Source: Endocalyx cinctus
Taxonomy: Eukaryota; Ascomycota; Sordariomycetes; Amphisphaeriales; Apiosporaceae
Length of the DNA stretch: 64,000 nt
Assembly: GCA_001600455.1 (NCBI GenBank)
Contig: BCKC01000008.1
Span: forward strand, 1,647,345 to 1,711,344
Direction of reading: 5' to 3'
The notes under the pieces were generated by a model. The model made no database searches. It had not been told where the DNA came from and worked only from the letters and a program-made list of their open reading frames with translations. Below are positions 1 through 11,400 of the stretch, in pieces (the stretch's first letter is position 1; each line of letters starts with the position of its first letter). A program made the translations under genes and the position numbers.

Positions 1-1235
1 CACTAATGTTGGTTTGAGTGGTGCCGAGCCCGTAATAATTTCGCGGACAGATGAGAGGTCGGAAAATTCCAGCAGAAACGGATTCGCGACTAAAGCTGCG
101 AGGATAGATGGAACCTGCATAAATACAATGGGGGGCACAAGTTAGCAATACGATAACGGTAATGGGACAAAAGTTGAGCTCATACAAGAAACAAGCGCTC
201 GATGCGGTATTTCGGCACACAACTCAGAAGGTACTGCATGTCTAGTCGTGGAAATACAACTAAGGTGTCGCCTCTGTACATTGCCAAGTGGCCGAGGAAA
301 AGCCCATAAGCGTGGCTAAAAGGAATTACTCCACTGGCAACTTCGCCGTGGCCTTTTTTGGCAAAACTCTCATATGCAGAAAACTGCATTAAATTCAGAG
401 CGAGCCCGTGGTGAGTGAGAAGTGCAAGTTTCTTAAGTTCATAAAAGCATTAGTTGTCTCATTTCTTTGTGCTTGCGGCGACATAGTTACATAAGAGTGG
501 GTGGATGGTTACAGACCTGTTTGCCAGAGGTGCCACTCGTTGGACATAGAAATGCGACCTGGTCACTATCTACGAGACCTGTAGTCTCCAATGGCGGCAA
601 TGCGGCACCTTCATGAACCAGCCCGTCCACAGATTTGCATTGATCGATTAATGGCTGGTCTGATCGATCTCTACCTTCGTCTGGTAGGGACACGACGTAA
701 ATTCTCTTTGATTGGGTGGGAAGCTCCTTTGCCGCTTCAAAACATGATGTGATAAGACCATGGCAGGTGAAAATTACCTTACACTTAGTGCTTGCTAAAT
801 GAGTCACTATCTCTTCTACGGTGCTCGTCGGATGAAGAGGCAGGCATATTCCACCAAGGCGATGAACTGCCCAGCAAATAACGAAATAATCGACCTAAAT
901 GAGATTATGAGTCTCTATTTTCCGATTACGGATTATAAAGATAGGATTTGATGACTCACAGTATTAAAACAATAGACTGCTACAACCTTGTCTTCAGGTA
1001 ACCGCATATCAATGAGCCAATCCAGCTCTCGAGCCAGCGAGCGTGCAAGGCATTCTACTCTTGACTGGATAGTTTCCCTAGAGTAAGGCTGGTCGAGAAT
1101 GGGATCGATGAAAGGCACCTTGTTGATTGGCTGGGAGGCCGCCGGAGTTTGGGAGCCGCAAATAAAGTCGTAAATAGACGCCGACTCGGGAGGCTTGCCA
1201 CAAGGTGGTGTCCAAGATGGAGCGGTGAATATCAT
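1..1235 (-). CDS. Acyl-CoA/acyl-AMP ligase (AMP-binding, 4CL-like), N-terminal part, cut by left edge
   Basis: Adenylate-forming enzyme that would activate a carboxylic acid as acyl-AMP. Four exons are visible: 960-1235, 517-894, 186-431 and 1-114. The introns are 895-959 (GTGAGT...TTTAG), 432-516 (a weak GTCTGT donor) and 115-185 (GTATGA...TGCAG); all junctions are phase 0. The joined protein has the ATP-binding core [15 protein letters not shown] across the second intron and FSHAYG downstream, as in 4-coumarate-CoA-ligase-like enzymes. The C-terminal half (AMP and Lys motifs) lies outside the window. It is divergent from the NRPS at 2440, whose protein begins with an orphan carrier domain. 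By analogy with the fatty-acyl-AMP ligase EcdI, which loads the first T domain of the echinocandin synthetase, it may supply the acyl starter. That role is inference; the family call is firm. The acyl substrate cannot be read from the sequence. Confidence 0.85.
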
Positions 1236-2439
1236 AGTTTTAGACGTGGTAGAAAAGTGATTAGATGACAGTGGACACTAAAAATCCTTTACTATGGATA
1301 TTGAAGAGTATGCACTTAAATATTCAAACGTACGTTACAAAGAAGCAATGAAGAAGGCTCACTGGGTAGCGTACGTGTACGTGGTATTGGTGATATATAA
1401 TCACTCTATGTGAACACCTCTGGTGTACGCCAAACTCAGGTACACCCGTGACATGATCTGCAACTTAATTCACCTTTAAAAATAACTTAAAAAATTGTTT
1501 AACCAATCGAATTGAAGGCATTCCAATATTGTTGGTATAGCAAAGACAGTATTGATAGTGTATGGCCTTCCCTGCTTTTTGTGGCTGGCTGATGCACGAC
1601 ATAATTACTATCGATGATATTGCATTAGTTAGAACGCATAAGAGATTGTAACGATACGAGTGACAATACACGTGTTAGGAGGTTGAATAATCATATTTCG
1701 GGTTCCGCATCTTTTCGATCAACCCTACAGAGATTTGACCGGATATTCGGAATCGTAGTCCTAATTTCGACCTTTTTGCATGAGTCCTTTTCATATTCGT
1801 ATCTTGGTAGGAATTATCTAGTTTCAGGGCTCTCTAAGTCTGATGTAATTACACAATAGGATCTGAGCTTGCTGTTCATAGACGTGCCTAATTTTACTGT
1901 ATCATACCATATTTCGTCGTTTTAAACCCCCTTTTCCAATAGTTTCATTATACCTTACCAGCTGTTTAGTAGATATGATAAGTTAAATTTTTTTTTCAAA
2001 AATCGTTCGTGTGACATACTTAGACCTGTTGTTTTTTACTGTTTACTGATCGGCAACGTTGACTTACATCAAATAACGTTTTGCTTTTTTTCTTTTGCTT
2101 TTTTTGCTCCTACATGGTAATACAGAAAAAAAAAAATCCTTATCATAATACTGTTGACATATTGATTGGTGATATGTAAATAGTAAGTAAGTTAGAATGA
2201 AAGCTACAATAACTATAGCAACAGCCATACCACTTACTTCTGAATGGTTCTGATTAACAGAATCATTCATACTTTTACATCATCACCATCATTAATCTAT
2301 TCTGTTCTACCATTTTTTCTCAGTACTGTATATGTACCATTTTTACTCACTGAGTCCTTTAATTACGAAAAATTAAACAAATACCTTGGAATTTGACATC
2401 CACGCCGCCTTGTCTGTCAGCTTTCAGGCTCCTGCGATC
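1236..2439. promoter_or_regulatory. Divergent promoter region between acyl ligase and NRPS
   Basis: This 1.2 kb non-coding, AT-rich stretch separates the two divergent starts. It contains a 7-bp inverted repeat, GGTGTAC (1422-1428) and GTACACC (1440-1446), with an 11-nt spacer. GTACGT-type elements lie at about 1329-1336 and 1370-1381, and one CACGTG is at 1669-1674. Poly-T and poly-A tracts lie near 1987-2000 and 2125-2140. The short open frames here have no recognisable protein character. A shared, co-regulated promoter is plausible from the arrangement, but no specific factor can be assigned. Confidence 0.5.
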
Positions 2440-5400
2440 ATGTCTTGGGATGATGAATCGATAGAGATGACCGTTAAAGAGGCTTGCGCCAAAGCTTTAG
2501 GACGACCTATTCGCAGAGTCAAGTTAGAAAAAACCTTCCTAGCTCAGGGTGGTGATTCACTTACTGCGATCAAATTGGTTACGCTCTGTCGAGAAGCCGG
2601 GTTCGGCATCAGTATTAAAGATGTTTTGCAAAGTCAGAGCATCGAACATCTCATCCGTTGTACTGAGGCTTCGAAATGTTCTACCAATTTGTCGGAGAAT
2701 CCCTTATCGAACTCTGCAAGTACTATGAAAGGAGAGATCATCTATACGGCTGAGTTATGCTCAACTGTTGATGGAATGCGACAGGCTCATTCTGAATCTG
2801 CGTCAAGGAGGATAGTGTCTCTACACTTCGAGACTGCTGTCGATGAAGCGACTTTGATCAGTGCCTTTGAATTGATGAGTTACAAATATCCCGAGTTGTT
2901 TCCAAATCCTATCACAACTTCAAGAGAGATTGATGACCTGCACTCAATGGCAAGTCAATCGGATGGTCATGGTAAAGATGTAAAATTACCCCACAGGAGT
3001 TTTGTAAAAGACATGAGAAAACTTCTTGACATGAATCCGGAGCGGCCTTTCGTTGCCAAGGCCTTCGGCGATGAGAATACGACCCACATCTTCTGCCTCG
3101 GTCTTGCAGCGTTTCGAAGCACCCTGGATTCGAAATCTTTTGAGGCTATTCAAGGCTACATCTACCATCATTTGACCAAAGGTCAGGTAGATGAGGATAC
3201 TATTCAACCATTGAACAGGCAGACTATACTACTAAATTCTGCAGCGATGGAAGCGCAACACCCCAGGCAGAAAAGTGTGACGTCATTATCGAACAGACAT
3301 TCCGCGGCTTGGGCGTACGACAGCATCATTACCATTGACAAGAAATTGATAGACTCAATGTTCAAACCTTCAATCCACCTGGCACTAAATACTGAGCCTC
3401 GTGACCTTATTACAGCTGCTGTTGCCATAACAATGCAATCTTGTCTACGAGGTCGCATGGCTAATTTGAAAATTCACCAAATTGTGTCCAATATGACAGA
3501 GAGCAATAGTGGACTAGGTTGCTATGACAAGGTTGCAACATCTGTAATCAACAAAGAACACTTATCTGAAGAAATGTGCGATTTGTTACGCAGATTCAAA
3601 GATCTCCGGTTTCATCGCGCAGAGAAGGGCTACGCAGAGTCAATCTCAAATGACAGTGAGGACGATAGGTCTATTCTCCTAGATCTTACCGATTTAGGTT
3701 TCTTTAAGACACGATCTTCAACTAGCCAGGTCATCAAGAAGTATGATTGGCAAGATAATTTGGACGCGACTCTCGCGGAGCTGCTCACGCCCAAAGTCGC
3801 ACTCTTTGTTCGAGGGCAGTGGAAAGGCGATGATATACAACTTCGCTTTCAGTATACTCAAGAGATAGCAGGCACTGATACAATTTCGGTTGATTTTCTG
3901 TCCGTATTGTTGAACCTGATTTCGCAATTGGAGTGTTCAGAACCGCGTCCAACTCTGAGTGACTTTCCGCACCTTGATGTTACGTATTCCGAGCTCGATT
4001 CCTTTGTCTCTAAGGGCATCAAACATGTCACGAGCTCCCCTTTACAAGACATCGAAAGCATTTTCCCTTGTTCTTCTATTCAAGAAGCTATCCTTTTGGC
4101 GCAAGCTATCAACCCGGAAACATACCAATGCACCGTGGAGGTAGAGATTCATGCTACTACTGAAAATGCCAGCTTGGACTACACACAACTTGTAAAGGCA
4201 TGGGAAACCGTTGTTCAAAAGCACGAATCCCTTAGAACTGTCTTCATCAACAGTATTGGTAGACCGGAATGTTTGGATCAAGTTGTCTTGAGAAAGGGGC
4301 TTACAGCAATTTCACGCGTGGAACTCGCTGATGAGAGAGGTGATAAGACTGCGTTGGCGCCTCCAAAACCATTCACTTCATTCAACCGTAATGAAGTGAC
4401 TCACCGAGTTCAAATTCGAAAAATCTCGAAAAATGTTGTGTCGTTGAGACTAGATATGACTCACGCTCTCGTGGACGGAGAATCGATGGCTATTCTATTA
4501 CGTGATCTGTCTCTGGCCTACACCGAAGAGAGTTTAGTTCCCCCATCTATGTCATACAGTCAATTTGTCTCGTACCATGCCAGTATAGCACCGCAAGAAT
4601 CAATACTATACTGGAACAAGTATCTTGATGGTGCCGAGCCATCCTTTTTCCCTACCAATGGTGACCATATTCGACGAGAAACTCTGAGGACGATTGAGTT
4701 TCAAGCGAGCCTCGACTGGGAGGCGCTTGAAAATCTTTGTAGCGAGCTTAACGTCACCATAGCCAACCTTTCTCAGCTTGCCTGGGCGCTTGTGCTAAGA
4801 AGTTACACTGGATCGGAAGACGTGAGCTTCTCCTACGTCAGCTCTGGACGCCAGGCTCCTCTGAAAGGAGTTGAAGATACTGTTGGTGTCTTCATTGATA
4901 CACTGATAAGTCGCGTAAAATTGGGTTCTACAAGCACCGTCGCAGAGAGATTAACTCAAATTAGGGACGACTTTCTGGAGAGTTTGAACTACCCAGCGGT
5001 TTCTATTGCACGGGACCAGGTCCATGGAAAATCCTATGGGAGACTTCGGGGCAACACATTGATGTCCTGCCAGAGGAAGATAGGAGGCGAAATAGTTCCA
5101 GGATCTGGTATTTCATTCAAAGTCATCGAAGCATATAACACTTCCGAAGTAAGCCGTCTTCCTTTCTGGATTCCAATTTTGTTTATAAGATCTATCTCAG
5201 TCATTCGTCATCATTACTTCGAGCCACCATAGATAACCATCCTGAGCTTCTTTTGATTATTAGTAAAATTCTACCCAATAGTACTATTTTCAATTTCTTT
5301 CTCTCGCTTTCTTCAAATTCGATTAATCTTTTTAATTATAGTTTTATGAATAGAAAACTGACAATTTCAAAATAGTATGACTTAACCCTTGAGATTTCGA

Positions 5401-8400
5401 CTGGCGAGAACTTGCTAGAAGGAAGGCTTCATTATTGGTCTCCTCGCGTCGACAAAGACTCGGCACACGCGGTGGTTGGATGCTTCAAAAAGGCCTTGGC
5501 CGAAATATTGCTTCATTCTGATGACCTGAGTTCAATTGATGTCATTCCGGACGACCAAATATCTCAAATCTTGGAATGGAATAGTCATGTCCCACCTGCA
5601 CTGGAGAGCCTTATTCACGACAGGGTACATCAGCAAAGAATGCTTCAACCCGACCGACTAGCTGTTGATGGGTGGGATGGTGCCTTTACTTACCAAGAAC
5701 TTGATAGTAAGGCGAACAAATTAGCCTCGTACCTGATCGGTTTGGGAGTCGGACCGGAAATCAAAGTTGCTATATGCTTCGAGAAGTCCAGATGGGCGAT
5801 TGTATCGCAACTAGCGATTCTTAAAGCGGGAGGATGCGTAGTTCCTCTCGGTACACAGCAACCCATCAAGCGGACAGCGCTGATTGTGAAGGATATTGAA
5901 GCCTGTATCATTTTGACACAGACTAAGTTTATGTCTGTATTGCGAAACCTTGCTCCTCATGTCCTTGTAACCGACGATCTCTTCATGAATCAACTGCCTG
6001 AATCAGGAACCCCCCCTTGCATGGCAATGCCAGAGAACCTGGCGTTCATTATCTACACATCGGGAAGCACTGGAGTCCCTAAAGGAGTGATGCTACCTCA
6101 CAAGAGTCTAGGCACGAGCCTATATCATCTCGGTGCTAAATTCAAACTCGGTCTTCACACTCGAACTGTACAATTTTCTGCATACACTTTTGATATTTCT
6201 ATCCAGGACATCTACACAACCTTGTACTATGGTGGATGTATCTGCATTATTTCCGAGGAGCAGCGGATCTCTCACCTGGGCATGGCATTACGTTCATTCA
6301 ATGTCAATTTTGCGGGTCTTACGTCAACGGTAGCCGCAATGATATCTCCTGAGGAAGTGCCTGAGCTTAGGACCCTTGTATTGCTAGGCGAAGCGGTAAA
6401 ACCGGACGTGGTTAGGAAGTGGATAGATCATGTCGTAGTGTTCAATGCGTATGGGCCTTCGGAATGCTCGATGCAATGCAGTACGCGACAACTCACCAGG
6501 GGATGCAACTCTAGCAACATAGGTTACCCGTTTGCTGGTGCACTATGGGTTGTGGATGCGACCGAGAATAACCGCCTTGTACCCATTGGTGCCCCAGGTG
6601 AGCTTCTGGTGCAAGGTCCTCTTCTAGCTCGCGGCTACTTGAATAACCCAGACAAGACTTCCGAAAGTTTTATCACAAACCCTAAATGGGCTCGTACTCT
6701 TGGGTCCAAAATTCAATTACGACTATACCGCACGGGTGACTTGGTCAGACAAAACCATGACGGTTCTATCATTTACATGGGCCGTCGTGATACCCAAATA
6801 AAATTTCGTGGGCAGCGGTTAGAAACTTCAGAAATTGAGCATTACATCATTCAACATGATTTAGTAGCTAATGCCGCCGTTTTTTATCCCCAAGAAGGAT
6901 CTTGTAAAGAGCGACTTGTATGCATTCTTACTCTTCATACCTTCGTATCCGTTGAAACAAACGATTCGGGCGTGAGACCAGTGTTGGGAGACAACCTTTC
7001 CCTCGCAAAGACTCAGATAGATAACGTTCGGGACCAAATTCGATTACATATCTCGGATCACCTTGTTCCAACGGTCTGGGTTCCAATAGTAGGCAAGATG
7101 CCACAGAATGACTCCGGGAAATTGGATCGCAAGAAATTAGACCATTGGCTTATGGCAATGGATCAGGATCTGTTGGAAACTTTGAGCACCCCTACTCATT
7201 CCCAAACTCTGAATCGGGCTCCAACTCTCATCGAGAAATGCATCCGAGACGTATGGTCCGAAGTACTGAAGCTTCCTATTGATTCAGTTCCGCTGGATGG
7301 CTCTTCGTTTATCAACCTGGGTGGCGAGTCATTAACCGCTATGCAAGTCGTTTCGAAAGCTAGAGTGCGAGGAATAGCTCTAGGAGTGCTAGATATACTC
7401 CGGAGTAGATCAATTATAGATCTTGCCAACGGAGTCTCTTCAAAAGTGGAATCAAATAAACATACGACTGAGTTAGACGGATTATTCCCACTCACGACCA
7501 TGCAGAATCGACTTCTCTCAGTTATTAAGCCAGATGGCTTGAAATCCAATTCCAATGAGAACCACCACCTTAGTCGTACCTTATGCTTGGTTTTACGGGA
7601 GTCTATATCGAATAAAGCAGCTGCGGATGCTATCAGATCAATTGTATCAAAACATGAGATGCTTCGCGCCCGCCTACGAGAATCTTCTGATGGGATGAGG
7701 CAGTACCTCCATCAAGAGTTAGATGGATCATACCAATTCGAAATACACGATGCTGCCAGTATAGATGACGCAGAAATCGTTCTCTCAAGTGCCAAAGATT
7801 GCTTGGACTGTGAGAAGGGACCAGTTTTCTCCTCTCGACTCGTACGTTTTCACCAGAATGGTATAGATCGGGTACTCCTCCGAATGGCAGTTCACCCGCT
7901 GATAGTTGATGGCATGTCTTGGCATATCATCACCAGTGATTTGGAAGACTTCCTGAAGAATCCGCATCACACAACCACGAACCCTCCTTCTTTCCTATCA
8001 TGGGCTAAGATGCAGCTGGATAGCAGCGAACAACCCCAATCCAGTGACGGCGAGCTAGACGGCAACTTCTCTGACACCTCATTAGAATCTACTCCTTTCA
8101 CCGACTGTAACGTTAGCCTATATGCAAGTCCTCACGAGGAAAAGATGACAGAGTCCGTAATGCTCGATGAAAGGGATTCAGAGCTCTTATTAGGCTCATC
8201 GAACGACTCCTTGAGAACAACGCCGGTAGAAATCGTGACAGCTGCGCTTCTTCATTCATTCCATCGGATATTCTCAAGCCATCCATCCCCAACAATCTCG
8301 ATTGAAGGGCAATCTCGTGATCTCCAAGATCCTCTTTACGATATGTCAGCGACTGTCGGTTTCTTTATGACCGCGCTACCGCTTCACTGCCACGTCAATG

Positions 8401-11400
8401 GCGAGTCTGTTATTGAAATATTGAAAATGGTGAAAGATTTAAACCGGGGATTATTGAGGCAATGGAAAACCGATGATCATTCCGCTTCAAAGAATCGTGA
8501 TTCTCATTATCCGACGGACTTATTAGTCAGGCATGCTGACTATCGGTTTTTAGAACACGAAGCACAGATTTTTGATCTGTTCGTGCCAAAGAAAGGTTCC
8601 TTACCTATCACGAGAGATTTGATACCCTACACCTCTATATTTGAAATAGAGATGCGCAGCTCGAAGAATGCTGTTCAAATTCTTTTCAATTCCAATCAAT
8701 CTATTAGATACGGAGCTCAAGTTCGGGACTGGATTCAGTCGTTTTTAGTTGATCTTCCTCGATTGTTGGAGGACCTAGCTAGGTTACCTCAAACTTTCAC
8801 TCTGAGCGATTTCCCTCTCGCCAAGATGACGGATCAGACCTTAGAAAAATTTCAAATGAATACTTTGCCGGATGGAAACATAAATCCAAGAGATGTTGAA
8901 AACTTTTTCCCCTGCTCACCGATTCAACAGGGTATTCTAATGAGTCAAGCTAAACAACCCTCCAAATATCAGATACAGCTGTCATTTGAATTAAAAAGAG
9001 TGAATGGCACTGGTCCAGTCAATTCGCAGTGCGTTCTCGACGCATGGAACATTCTTCTTGACAGACATCCGATGCTGAGAACCAGATTTGTGCTTTTCAC
9101 CTCAGATGATGGCATCCACATGTATCATCAAGTGATCCTGACATCCTATACGGGTATCGTGAGGCATGTTGAATGTAGAGAAGAAGAAATCAATTCGGAG
9201 ATTGCCGTTCAAGAAATATCGCCCTGTAATATAGCCGATAACGAGTTCTACCACACGTTCACCGTGTATTCTACCTCATCAGGTCGGACCCTTGTCCGAT
9301 TGACAATCAACCATGCCTTGGTAGATGCGACCTCGCTCGTTATTTTACAACAAGAGTTAATTCACACTTATGACGGAAAAAATCTTTCCATGAAGGGCCC
9401 ATCGTACTGCAACTACGTTGGCTACCTACATACGAATTCTGTTTCTAATAGATCGTTAAAGTATTGGACCGAAAGGCTTTCTGATGTGCATGCCTGCAAA
9501 TTTCCTACTATGAGAAATGCAGCCTACTCCGATGAACCCGCGAAAAGTGCTGATAGTCAGTTCATGAAGATTTTGACATCGAACATTGACTCTGTCAAAA
9601 AGCTTCGAACATTTGCCGAGACATATGGCTTGACCATAGCAAATATCTTCCAGCTAGCATGGGCCTTAGTACTATGCAAGTATACGGGCTCTTCTGATGT
9701 CGTGTTTGGATATCTTGTCAGCGGAAGGGATGTTCCGGTGGCCGGAGTTCACGGGATGATCGGGCCCCTTATCAATATGATGGTGACTCGCATTCATTTA
9801 GATATACACAAAAGAGTTATACTAGCTCTCAAGGAGATTCAACATGATTTCATGAATGGATTTGAGCACCAGATGACCTCCTTACTAGATATTTCACACT
9901 CTCTGGGATTGAAGGGAGAGAGTCTGTTTAATACTTCACTTTCATATCGCCACGCAGCAAGTGAACCCGACGCCGAAGCCAGCCTGGGAATAGAGCTGGT
10001 TACGGGAGAAGATCCTACCGAATACGATGTCAATGTCAACGTACTCGCTTCGAATAAAACAATTGATGTTTCGCTGCAGTATTCTGTTGAAATCTTGAGC
10101 GAAGATGCCGCGGCTGGCATCCTTCAATGTCTCATCCAGACAGTGCACTCTTTGGTCGAGGCATGTGATTCTCAACTTGGCGAGGTACGCATGTTGACGC
10201 CGAGCGATCTTGAAAAGCTCTTGCGGTGGAACGCCGAAACACCTCAGACCGATAACAAAACATGTATCCACGATATAGTACATAATCAAGCTTTAAGCCA
10301 ACCAGAAGCAACGGCTGTTTCGGCTTGGGACGGGGAGCTGACCTACCGGGAGCTGGACAATTTCGCTGAACTACTGGCTAATCATTTGATTACTAACTTT
10401 GGCGCTGGCCCTGAGCTCAAGGTAGCATTATGTCTCGAAAAATCCCGCTGGGCTATAGTTAGTCAGTTAGCCATCCTCAAATCTGGCGCAGCTGTGGTTT
10501 CCATGAACCCCAAACATCCGTTATATCGCTTAGAGACTATCCTCGACGACTCACAAGCCCGTATCATGCTTACCACAACCCAATATTCTGACCAATTTTC
10601 CCTCTTAGTCAAAAACATTGTCCATGTAGACATCAGTCTATTCTCACAATCGACGATACAAACGGTTCCAATACATCCTACGGCGACTGCCGAAAACGCG
10701 GCGTTCATTATATATACTTCCGGCAGTACTGGACGAGCGAAAGGTGTGGTATTGACTCATTCAAGCCTGACCTCTAGCTTCCAAGCACATGGAAGGGTTT
10801 ATGGTATGACCCAAGACACCAGAGCACTCCAATTTGCCTCGTATACGTTTGATGCATCCATAAGTGATATATGGGCTACGTTATGCCACGGTGGTACCGT
10901 CTGCGTCATATCTGAATGGGAGCGAATGAACTGTCTTCAGTCGGCAATTGAATCATACAATATTAATCTTGCCCAACTCACTCCTACCGTGGCTTCTTTC
11001 TTGGATATTTCGAGACTGCCTTCTCTAAAGACGCTAGTTCTGGGAGGCGAGGCGCTCGAGAAGAATGTGGTAGAACAATTTCTCAAGACTCCTCATGTAT
11101 CCGTCTTGAACGGCTATGGGCCAACAGAGTGCTCTATCTACGCAATGTGCGGAACGCCCCTCAGATCATTGCGCCAAACGGCAGTTATCGGTCGTCCACT
11201 TACTGGCAAGGGTTGGGTCGTCGACGATACCAACCGTATCTGTCCCATTGGGGCCATTGGAGAGCTATGGCTAGGAGGACCATTATTGGCAAGAGAATAC
11301 CTCAACGACAAATCCAAGACTGATGAATCTTTTGTCAGAGACCCCTTGTGGGCCCAGGATATTGGACTTTTGGGTCACCGCTTTTACCGCACAGGCGACT

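Noticed and set aside
1669..1674. CACGTG in the NRPS promoter as a phosphate-control site
   Set aside because: It is a single copy, and the hexamer also occurs singly elsewhere (30913, 39093, 60930), so one site is not evidence.
2386..5232. A separate 948-codon NRPS gene distinct from the following 6402-codon one
   Set aside because: Both open frames start at non-ATG codons as read, and a GT-AG intron at 5149-5375 joins them in phase inside one C domain, so they are one gene.
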